From Zonotrichia leucophrys gambelii (lineage: Eukaryota > Chordata > Aves > Passeriformes > Passerellidae), in contig NC_088179.1 in the NCBI RefSeq assembly GCF_028769735.1, positions 4,089,501 through 4,153,500 of the forward strand: DNA of 64,000 nt, read 5' to 3'. Shown piece after piece: positions 37,001 to 49,000 of the stretch. How positions within the stretch are numbered: the first letter of the stretch is position 1; each line of letters starts with the position of its first letter. The position numbers were made by a program, and so were the translations under genes. Below the pieces are notes generated by a model. The model searched no databases. It worked only from the letters and a program-made list of their open reading frames with translations, and was not told the origin of the DNA.

Positions 37001-40000
37001 TTTTACACTTTTAGCATTTGGATGGCACCTTTATAATTGAATTGGTTGCCAAGTGCTTCCATCTCCAACCATCTAAATTTCTTCATCTCCAGTTTCTCTT
37101 GAAGGAGTGTGGACTTGACAGTGGAAGGGGAGAATTGCCAGGGATCTGGGCCATAAAACTTCTTTTTTTGGGAGAGATGAAGGCAGCTGGATTGCCTTCA
37201 GGCACAGAACTTGATGGAGCCAGGAGATGTGGCTCAGTGGGAAAGGAAGAAAGCTGTGCATTAAAATCCAGTTGGGATCATTTTAATTCCTTTGTGGAAC
37301 TATCCCTGCACACAGATCCCTTGATAGTGCAGCATTTGGCTGTAAAACTTGTCTGATTGTCAGCAGGCATCTTTCAGGAGTGAATCCAACTGTGTCAGCT
37401 CTAACAAAAGGTGGTTGTTGGAACCAGAATTGGGTTTTTGTTTCATGAATGAGAAATCAGAGACCTGGGTCACAGGACATGTCCTGTTCAGAGGAAAGGC
37501 AAGGTGCATGTCCCATTTTCTGCACAGGAGCTTGGTCAGGGTGCTGCTGCCTCAAAAGTGTTCCCTTCTGTGGGGCCTGGGAGAAGGAGGTGCACAATTA
37601 CAGATGTGTGGGTTTGGACCTTAAAAAACAAGGCTCCTGTGCAGAGGGGGGCGTATGTGGCCCGAAGTTTAGAGTCCGGCTAGCTGAGGGCGAAAGGCCG
37701 ACGCCCCTCTGCAATTCCTGGCCAGCGCCCTTCGGCGTCTGATGGCCTCGGGCTGTGCTGGCTGCGGACTGGCTTACACCGCTGGTATTGGGGAGGAACG
37801 GAGCTGACCATTTCCCGGGGGTTAAACATCGGTTTATTGAAGGTGTTGCGGGATCCAAACGCGGGGAAACCAACCGGGAAAAGTTTTTTTCAATAGGGGG
37901 GTGGGTACAGGCGGAACCAATCGGGAAAGGTGAGGGGATGAACTTCACAGAACTGACACTCCATGGAGACCAATAATCAAAAGGTAAAGGAGGTGTCCTG
38001 GGACCCCAGCCAGCCACCATCTCCAGAGAGGAGAAGGCTCTCGAAACCCGGGAGGAGAAGGGGGCGACCGACCGGGCCCAGGGAGGAGACAACCCCCACC
38101 CATAAGGGAAACCAGGGGAGGAGCAATTACATATCAGCAACCATGAATAGCGAAGCTACCACAGCAACCCACCTGACAGGGTAGCAGCGGCGGGAAAAAC
38201 CGGGGGAACAAAACCATTTTACACATAATAGGGGAGAACAATACATAAATTGGAGGAATAACACAAGAAACTTAACAACACACTACAACACTCCTGCTAG
38301 ATTTGAGGATATTTTTTTTCTGTTCCTATTTTAACATTTATGCACAAATCCATAGCATAGTGCATTGAGGAGTGACTGAGGGAGCTTGAGGAACAACTGA
38401 GGGAGCTGAGGGTGCTCAGCCTGGAGAAAAGGAGACTCAGAGGTGCCCTCATCACTCTCTATAACTGCCTGAAAGGTGCCTGTGCTCAGCTGGGGCTGGG
38501 CTCTGTCTGCAGCAGCACTGACACAACCAGAGCACACAGCCTCAAGCTGTGCCAAGGGGAATACAGGTTGGATATCAGGAAAGAGTTTTTTACAGAAAGG
38601 TGATAAAGTTCTGGAATGGCGGAGTCCCCATCCCTGGGTGTGTTTAACCAACCCTGGATGTGGCCCTGGGTGCCAGGGGTGAGTTCAGGTGTTGGGGCTA
38701 GGCTGGACTCCAGGGTCTTTAAGGTCTCTTCCACCCTATTCGTTCTGTGAATAGCAAGAAATGTGTTTCAGTTAAAAATTAAAAAAACTTGATTGCCAAA
38801 ATTCATTTCTCCAGGCATAAATGTCTCCCGTGGCAGAGTGTTACCTGCATGGGAAACGTTCAGGAGGCATCACAGAAATAATGTAATTTACTGGAGATGT
38901 GGTTTATCATTACCTCTATCATTCCTTATTTCATTGTCACCATTTAAAAACAAAAACCCATACCCACAGAGTCTTCTGGAAGCACAGATTTTGGCTAAAA
39001 AAGTGCAGCTATTCTTCCCAAGAAAATGCCATTTTAGACATCACAGAACCTGTTCAGAAAAAGAGCTGAGTACTCATATTCATGTACCATGTCAGCACTC
39101 AGCCTGGCATCTCTGTACCATCTGCAGTCTCTGACAATTGCATCATTTCTCCTGACTTGCAGTTTTATTTAGGGGTTTCAGCATTAGTGGCCTGAGCCAG
39201 TGTGATACCAAGAAACTTTTGGAATGATTTGTGTTTGCACCAGATGAATTCACCTGAGTGAAGCTGTGGCTGCTCTGACAGGTGCCATGGCTGGTGAAAG
39301 CCTGAGTGAGAGCTACAAACCCATCTGGTGTCCTGCTTCTGTGCTTTTCTCTGAGGTTCCAGGGTTGCATTCAGTCAGCTTTGCTCACACCACTGCAGAT
39401 ACCAAAGCTATTTCAGATTTGCAGCATTGCAGGGCTGTCAGACTTTTTCTCTATGAAATTTTAGAGGTTTTTTAAGAGTTATAGAGGCATTTGCAGAGTT
39501 CTAAAACCATTGAGAGTTTATGTTTTTCCTGTAAGAGGTGATTACTTTTGATTTTTTTATGCACCTCAATCATGTGAAACTGTTTCCCCAATGTTTCCCC
39601 TTGTTTTTTATCTTTTAAGCCTAAAATAACACATTCTTGCCCTCAGATATTTTAATTTGCATTGAATTGAATTATTCTAATTCTATCACTACTTTGGCTT
39701 TAAAATGAAGAAGGGTAGATTTAGATGAACTGTTGAGAAGAAATTCTTCCCTGTGAAATTCTTTCCTGGTGTGAGAGTAGTGAAGTCCTGGCACAGGTGG
39801 ATCCCTGGCAGTGTCCAAAGCCAGGTTGGACAGGGCTTGGAGCCACCTGGGACAGTGGGAGGTGTCCCTGCCATGGCAGGGAGTGGAAATGGAAGAGTTT
39901 TAAGGTCCCTTCCTACCCAAACCATCCTGTGACTCTGTGATAATTTATTATAATCCTAATACTTTTAAAGCAGGTACTATTGTGGGTCATTACAGAACTC

Positions 40001-43000
40001 TGTGCCTGCTTTGATGGGAAAGTCATAGAAGCTTCCATCACTGGACTTTTCCAAATGAACAAAAACCACAGTGGCATCAAGGCTGTCAGTGCATTGTGCT
40101 GGATAACCCAGTCATCCCTCCAGAATGGTGCCACACCCTGTCCCACAGCTTGGGGAATGCTGTGTGGCCCAAGGTGGAGCTTGGTGGCCATGCAGGGTTT
40201 GGTGTGGTGCTGGGATGGGCTGGGACAGCCCTTTGGGGTGGCCATGCAGGGTTTTGTGTGGGGCTGGGATGGGTGGGAGCCTTTGGGGACATGCAGGTGG
40301 TGTGTCTGGACAGCCCTTTGGTGGCATGCAGGTTTGGTGGCTGACAGCCCTTGGGTGGCCATGCAGGGTTTGGTGTGGTGCTGGGATGGGCTGGGACAGC
40401 CCCTTTGGATTCTTTGCTGGGTGATGCAGGTGGGCTGATGTGTGGGTTCAGAAATGCTGGTTTTCTCTGGTGCCTGCTGCAGTGAGAGGTGCAGAGCAAA
40501 CTGAGTGACTGAACCAGCAGCCCCGAGTGTGGATGTGCTGTGGAATTCTCCTGTAGCTGCTTTCTGCTGCTGTTTGTGGCTTTGCCCCTAACCTGGCTCT
40601 CAGAAAGGGTTTGTGAGTGAGTTCCTTGAGGGACAGATTCATTGCCAGGGTTCCCCAGGCAGCGTGGTGTGAGAGGTTTGGTTGGGTTCCTGCTGTCCAC
40701 AGGCATTCCCAGCCTGGGGGTGTCCCTGGGGTTCCTGGTGTGGGGAGCAGTGAGTGAGGAGCAGCTCCTGCTCCAGCCACAGCCCTCAGCTACACAAACA
40801 AACGTGTGGGTTTATCGAGGGAGCTGCAAATAGCCCACAGCTGCTCCCCTCAGCTCTCTGCTGACCCTGCTGGCAGCAGGAGGCTGCGGGTAGCTGACCT
40901 CCAGTGGCCTCTGTCAGCTTCAGCTCCTCTGCTTCTGTGAAGGATTTTTGTGTGGAGTCTTGTGTATGAGATGTTTGTGTGTTACAGTGACTAGAACAAT
41001 GTGAATAATCTTTGTAGTAATAGTAGCCTCTCCAAGCCAGGTCTCATAATCTCTTGGAAGTCTAGTAACTCACCTTTGGAGGCATAAAATCAGCAGGATG
41101 GCTTCTGTTGCAGTGTTGGAAACAAAAAGGTTTAATAAAAGGTAAAATAACAGAGAAAAATCGAGCTAGGTGCAAGAGGTCCTCCTGCCCCTGGTAAAAC
41201 ACCTCACAAAAGGGATTAGTTTCTTTGTTCTCTTCTTTTTCTAGTAAATTATCTAGGCAGGACTTTTTGGCTTCTGTCTGATTGCCTATCCTTAAATTGG
41301 AGCTAAAGTCCTCAAGGTCTTATCAGCTGGCTTTTTCACCAAATTGAGGAGAAAAAGTTCTGGGCTTCTTTCCTTTTTGAGGGGACAAAGGATAGTTTTG
41401 CCACTCCATCAACAAAAGGCACATTCCTGTACTTTGTGATATTTTTCTCCAGTTTATAAAGATGCCATTTGTTTTTGCTTATTCAATAATAAGAATAGAT
41501 AAACAAGAATAAACTTATTCTTATTTATTCTTATTAATCTCACTGTAACTTTTTTTATTATTATTTCCTTTAGTCAAAATGTTACGGCCAGACGTTATTG
41601 ACAGAAGTTTACAAGCATCTGAATTTGATTGAATCTGACTACTTTGGAATTGAGTTCCAGAATATCCAGTCATATTGGGTGAGTACAGTTCCCTGACAAA
41701 TCTGGGATTGTGAAAAGGTTGGGTGAATGCAGAGTGACAAGAATTTCTCAGTCTGCTGCAGTTTCCTGCAGTCTCCTGTGGGATTATCTCTTGGATTCTT
41801 GTAAAGCTGTTTCACTCAGCAGAATGACAAGAGCTGTTGAAGAAGAAGGGAGAAGAATCAGATCCTGCTACTTGTTAAGTCTCAGAAATTGTATGAAGTT
41901 AAATAGCTGCTGATGTTCCCACTTGCAGGGACAGAAATAAAATCCTCCTTTCCTCTGAAAAGAGAAACATGAACTCAAAGTGTACTCTGCAGAGCACTTA
42001 TAAAATCAAATTGTGGTGTGTAATTTTGGTAGTGTTCATATTTATCTTCAGTGAATTCAGTCATCAATTAATTTTCCTGAAGAGCCATTAGAAACCTCTT
42101 TCTAATCAACAAAAACCTCAGCAGGCACAAAGGCCTGCAAGCTTTTTAAATCATTGATCCAGATCAATGCTGACACCTTTAAGCCTCCTAGTCACTTATC
42201 CTGAACCTTGCAAAGAGGACAGTGTGGCTTCTAAACTAGAAAATGTTCCCCAAACTTTCCTTTCATTTTGATTTGTTTTGGTTTTTTTCAACTTTTTTTC
42301 TTAATTACTTTTTTTTTTTAGTTTTAGGACTCACATGCAGAGAATATGATGAGAATATAGGGAGTGCTAAAGGCATTATCCATGCTGCTCTTGAGCTGAG
42401 GAAATACACTAAAGCTTGTGTAGTTTCTGTTGCTTGTGCATGGTGTGCAAACTGTTCTGCAGCTAATAATGTTCTTAAAATCCTCAGGTGTCTCACAAAC
42501 AGGGCAGTAAGCACCAAACATAATTGTCTTGTAACAATTTTCTCTTTGGAAGTGTGGGGAAAATAAAAGGTTGAGCTTCCAGAATATTTTGCATTGCTTT
42601 TGTGGATTCTCCTTTTACTAGAACAAAAGTCTTTCTTGTAAAACGTGCTTGTCAAAAGGGAAAAAATGGTGGCAAGTTAATATTGAGTAAAAAACCTTAA
42701 GTAGGTAGGGAAGAGTGACAGAAATAGCACAGAAGGGAAAAACCATTGGAGCTTTCCATGTTCTGCAGACTTTCTGTAATTCTGTAATTCTGCAGCCTGG
42801 CTCCTGTCAGACTGTGGGTTTTGGCATGACTCCTGCCCTCTTGGCACTGGGGCTCTGCTTTTGCTGACCTGGCTCTTCTTCTGTCCAGATGAGCTTTAAG
42901 CACAGATCAGTGGCTTTGGTATTGATGCATGAGAAATGTCAATCCAAATAGAGAAATACACTTTTTGTAAAGCACAGGAATTACTGCATTGAGGAAGAAA

Positions 43001-46000
43001 TGCTACTCATAAATTATTGCTTAATTTGAATTTCCTTTTAATGTTTTCATATTATAATAAATAAGAATGTTTGTAATTTTTTTCTCTTCCATTTCAGATT
43101 TGGCTGGAACCTATGAAACCTGTTATTAAACAAGTACGGAGTAAGTAGTTTTAAAAAAAGGAAGTTTTCCTTAATTTACATCTTCTTGATGTGGGTTGCT
43201 TTCACAATTACTACTTGATTTACTGGTTATGCTTCCCTGTAAAACACACATGGCAGGGGTGAGAGTGATTCCTGCTGGGGCATGCTAACCTGACATTTTA
43301 ATAGGCACTGTGTGGTGGGTGGAATGGAAACTTCCTGAGGGTAGGGTTCTTTCTCTGATAAATATCTGGCTAGGTTGGCTCAGCTGCTGCTGTATTGAAG
43401 TGAAACATAACACTTGTTGTGTTAGCTTTTGGAAGTTGTTGTGTTGTCATACCGTGGGAAGAAAAAGGAGCATTTTGGCTGATTCCCATGGCAGCTCTTT
43501 CCACATGCTGAGGAGCAGAGGTTCTGAAATATGCTCTTTATAGCACCTAAAAAGTGTTAATGTCACTTATATAATTATATAAGTGACAATTATATAATAC
43601 ACAGGCAATTTAAAGGCCCAAAACAGCTGAAGAGTTCAGGTTGCTGCTTGGTTCTTCAGAGGTTGCTGAAAGATTAGATCCAGCTTTTTGTTTTTTTCTC
43701 TGTAGAACACAGTTAAGCAATTTGTTTGTTTTGTGGTTCTGATCATAGAGGCTTTGTGGAGGAACAAGATCAGGAGGGTGTGGTGGATTCCTACTCCTTT
43801 GCAAATCTTGATTGAAATATGTTGGAAATGAGTACTGGGAAGTAGCTTTTAGCTACTCTTCTGTCTAAAATTGATTGCCAGAAAATATGAAATCATCAAT
43901 TCTAGCTCATTTTCTAACTTTAAGGTCATGATTTTTGACTTCTGTCAACACTGTTTTTAAGCAGAAGAACCAAATCATCAATAAAATAGGGCTCCCTAGG
44001 GAGAATACAGAATATTTTCACTCTATTTTCCCTGCCAAAAAGATGTTGGGAGTGCTGTCTTTTTATATGCTCCTGGCTAGAAGGAATTATGTCCCAGTCA
44101 GAAGATCTGATGGGTCACAGGTCTGCAGTGCTGCTTGGTTACTCCTTCTGTATCCTCTCCTATACCAAATAAATTGTGAAAGCTTGACCTTAGACCACAG
44201 ACAGCGTTCCCTGATGATACAAATATTGTTCTAAAGTGGTCTAAAATCATGGGGATGTACTGAGATTTATGGCTGCTTTACAGTCTGCCACCCCTGTTGT
44301 GATGCCAGTGAAACTGAAAGATTTATTTAATTTTTTTAATTAATATTATTCTGTAAGAGATACCAGTCAGTTGTCTGGCAAATGTTCATGTTCTGACATC
44401 AATTTTAAATTGACTGAAATGAATTTTCTATCTATTGGGGATTTTGTTTGCTTGGTTTTGGGTTTTTTTTTTCTGTAGAATGTAATGATTTTGAAGTTCA
44501 ACTTCTTACTTTTAGTCCAGCTGCAGGGGAACACAGATGTTATGGACTTTGAGGTGATTTTGCTCAAAGTTGTTGCTTGATGTTGCTGGTGAGTGCTGTG
44601 CACCTGCAGACAGACACTTCTGAGTCTTTGACATCCTCTCTAAAAACAAAAGTTCTTGCTTTACTCCCAGTTAGTTTTGGCTTTGTGACATCCATTGAAC
44701 CTTATCTTGTGTGATAAGAAGAGTTTTTAAATTCATTTCAAATGAATGCAGTCAGTTTTAGTAGTGAATCACTCATGTGGGAAGGAGTTTGGACCCAAAT
44801 TTTGAGCCTCCTAGCAGACACACAGTATCAGGCTGACATTTGGGTACCTTCTCTGAGGTGCTGCTACTTTATATAATATACAGAGTTGTTTTCAACCATT
44901 CCTGCCTGGGTCATTTTTTCTCACATCCTTTTTGTTTCTTTCTTTTGCTCAGATTTGGCTTCTTAAAATAAATTCTGAATATTAAGACTGGGCAAGTGTT
45001 TCTTTTTCTAATTTAAATGGAATTTATTCATAAAGGAAAGGCAGAAGTGGCTAAACAAAAACAGGAAGATTGTGCTGCAGAAGCAAATATGCAGTATTAT
45101 GTTTTTAATTTTTTTATATTTATTACCATTGGATGTAATTGATGCTTGAAACAATTCCAATATTGTTCCCACATTAATACTTCCACTTGACTGGCATCAG
45201 GAATGTGCAGGACTCTTCTTAACCTTGTGAAGGTCTTCCAGAGACTCACAGTATTTTCAGAAATTTGCTGTAAAATTTTGGTCTTTTAACTGGGATCATT
45301 AAAACTATTTATTTCCCTCACTTGGTCTGTGTCTAGAACTGTAGAATCCTTAGTCTCTGCCAAATGTGGGCTTTCTGTGTCATTATAGGGTGTTATTTCC
45401 AGCCTCCTTTCATTTCTAGATACTCCACTGTAATTAGGATGTGAATTTTAGGGTTTTTTTGTGGTTTTTTGTTGTTGCTGTTGACCAAAGCTTTGGTAAT
45501 TCTGGAATTGGAGGCTGGCAGCTGCTCTTGTCACAGCTGTGATAGTCTGAGTTCTCCCAGCTACTTGTCAAAAAGCAAAGTTTGTTATTCTCTCATTAGC
45601 AAACAAGAGGATGGGTGAAGGAATGTTTGACCTGTGGGAATCAGATATTCCAGACAGAAAAAAATCAGTGTACTTTAGGACTAATGGGGGTTAAACTGGA
45701 CTTTGTTAAGCTTTGAGAGATCCTGGTGCTTAAAATAAATTAAAAAGCAGGCTGCTTGTGCTCCAGCAAGTTTGATTTATTTTTAATTTGGGTAAGTTTA
45801 CTTTGAAACAGCAGCACAGGGAGTCCCTGGGGGCACTGCCTGGCTCTGGTGCACATCAGGTGGATGCTCAGCACAGCCTGCCCAGTGCTTTGCCTCCCTC
45901 TGCAATCCTTGGCCTCATTTGCTTTCAGGCAGGAAAAACAACAGGAAAACAGTGGTGCCCAGTGCTGGCATGGTGAGGGATTGTTGTACTCTGCAGTAAT

Positions 46001-49000
46001 TCCTTCAGAAATCCAGGTGAAACAAGGATTTCTGAGTTGTGATGCTGGAACTGATAATTTAGAGCATTATGGACTGTTTCCTGTAGTGACCAAGGGTTCT
46101 GTTGAATTTTGAAAATTCAATTAGTTTTCTGGAAATGGGAGGAAATGTGTATTACCAGGCAGGCTGGGGGCAGGCTGCAAACACCTTTTATCAGTGCTGC
46201 TGGTGAGGTGGGTGTTGGCAGCCTGTGGGATGTGTTTCCCTTCTGGAACCTTCTCCCTGGCTCACCTCTGAGGGTCTTTGATGCAGCTGCTTTGGGGTGT
46301 TAGAGATTTCACACTGCATGAAACTTTTTCCAGTTTCAGCTGCAGACTCACCTTGTCAGTGGTATCCAGTTCCTCTGCAAAACAGCTGCTTTATCTCACT
46401 TGACATGAACAAGCAACAGCAGAGCCTGCTGTGGTTAGCTGGGATTTGAAACTGGCCAGAATTTCTCTGTGCTGTTTCTCTGCCTGTTGGCAAACAGAAT
46501 ATGCATGTGTTTATGAGGATCTCAGGGTGTTTTTGTGAAATGACCAACTTTTCTTCCAGGACCAAAGACTACAATGCTTCGTCTGGCTGTAAAGTTTTTC
46601 CCTCCTGACCCTGGTCAGCTGCAAGAGGAATATACCAGGTAAAGTATTTTTAGAACTATTGGACATGATTTAAATACTGAATTAATAGAGTAGGAAGTCA
46701 GCACAGTTACTTCCAAGCAAAACTGAGGTGGAAGATGAGTAAAACATCACTTACAGTGAATGTTGCAGTTTCAGCAGACATGTGTTGGCAGATGAATGTT
46801 ATCAGAAAAAATAGTTTTCAAAACAGAAAACAGCACAGGTTAGGGCTTTCCAGCATCCTGGTGCCAAGGGAGTCAGAGTATACAGAAAATACTAATGTTT
46901 ATAAACAGTGTCTATAAAAATAAATATAAAATAATCAGTACATGTTTTATTAAGTGATTTAAACTTCCAAACACACTTTACTGTTCACAATTTTAACTGT
47001 GCTCACCATGGGTTATTTTTGGGTTATTGCTGATGGATCTGTGGTCAGTTAAGCAGCCCTATCCACCTGCTGGCACCTGGGGCCTGGTCTGAAGTCTGCC
47101 TCTCACAAGGACATCACCCAGATGTTGGTGGTTAAAGAGCTCATTTTGTGCTTCTCACAGTTTCACTACTTTTAATTAGAATTCCTCTTAGAGAGGTTCC
47201 TTATTATCCTTCAGATGTATTTAAGAACAAACCAGCATGGTAACAGTTGTGACTGTCTCTTGCAAGGAGAAATATTCTCTAAATATTTCCTTTGCACCAG
47301 GTTTTCTTATATTAACTAGGGAATTCATTAAGAATACAACTTTTTAGAGCAGGAACTGTATTTTGCCTATTTATTGAGTATTTATGGTCTGCACTTAGAG
47401 AATCTGGGTAATTAATGATGCTGTTAATGATATTGTACTCTTTATTGTGAGTATACTAAAAAACTGAGAGCTCTAATCAGACATGCAGAAAGCAGAACAT
47501 ACTTTTTGAGAAGCCTTTAATACATACTTACAGTACTTAAAAATTTAAAAAGCCTATAACTCAAAATTTATAACTTTTAGTATCTTTTACTTCAGGAATA
47601 AAATTTTAAAATAAACTCTTCTTTTAAAAAAATCTTATTACCATCTCTTAGGGTGTAATTCAGTAAAGAAAAAGAATCAGTCTGTCAGTTTGAAGATTTC
47701 TAGTAGTGAGTTGTTGCCTATTTACTGGAGTCCTTACTGTATCTCCTTCCAATTAAAAGGAACAGCATACAAAACTGCTAAACAGAAATGATTCCTCTTT
47801 AACAGCTGAATGGGAAATATTTCAGTGGAACTAATATAGGAGTATAAGAAAAGAAAATTGAACTTCTGAGTGTCTTTGCAGGCTGCTAATATAGTTCTGG
47901 AAAATACAACTGCTGAGTAGATTAGTTGAGTGCTAACAGAAGAGCTTATCAGTTTTCTAACAAAATACTGGCATCAGTGATATTCTTCTGTATTTCTGTA
48001 TCACTTGAAATGTTGCTTAAGTTTCTTTCCAGCTAAAAATGACAGCTGCTGTTACTGCACAGATGAAACCTGCTTAAAACATGGTTTTCCTTTTTCTTGT
48101 TGCTGTGAGTCATTCTGTGCTGATAAATTATGGAAGTCACAGGTTATTTTGGATTGAGATGCTGCTTTTATAAACCCCTGCTGAGTTGTTGTGTTGTGTT
48201 TTCAGTGTCAGGATGTAACTGCAGCCCTTGCTCCTCTCCTGCAGGTACCTGTTTGCATTGCAAATCAAGAGGGACCTGGCAGAGGAGAGGCTGACCTGCA
48301 GTGACAACACAGCTGCTCTGCTGGTCTCCCACCTGCTGCAGTGTGAGTATCCACTGCTGACCCACATTACATCACACACAGAAGCTTTTGGTAACTAAAA
48401 GAAATCTCTATCTCATAGCATTTCCTTCTCACACACTGTAAATTTGTTGGTTTTCAACCCTGGGATGGTCACCTGTCAGTATAGGACAGGAAAGAACAGA
48501 AGCACACACAGCTGCTCTCAAGGTGAATAAAAAAAGGGAAGTTTATTTTCTGACTCCAACATTTATAGTTTTCTAAAAGTGACAGTGGATTGGAGGGTGA
48601 AGAAAAAAGGGAGGCTTATTTTCTGACTCCAACATTTACAGTTTTCCAAAAGGGACAGTGGATTGGAGGGTGACAGTGCCACCTCTCCAATGACACTGGA
48701 CAAACCAACAGTCCATCAAATTTCTCCTCCTCCACAAAAGAATGCAGAACAATGAGTTATTTACAGAAAGTGTGTGAGAAAGTTCGTTACAAGAATGTAA
48801 ACATCAGAAGGCTTAGAAAATCTTAAAAAATCAGGGTGACAGTCATCAGGGGGAGGAACAGCTGGTGCTAATGTATGAGGTAAATTTGGCTTCAGAGGGG
48901 TGGTACAGAACCAGCCTTGCTGTTTCCCTGGCTCTGCTGCCAGCACCCCACATCTCCCAGCCAGCTGTTCCCCCCTGTCTAGGTGCTCCCCTGGCTTCAG

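Noticed and set aside
37598..38140. Minus-strand 180-residue frame
   Set aside because: It lies mostly inside the CpG-rich solo LTR and spans its boundary. It does not resemble a retroviral protein.
39913..40706. Minus-strand frames of 149 and 206 residues
   Set aside because: They arise from the G-rich minisatellite at 40183-40408. No homology or gene structure is seen.
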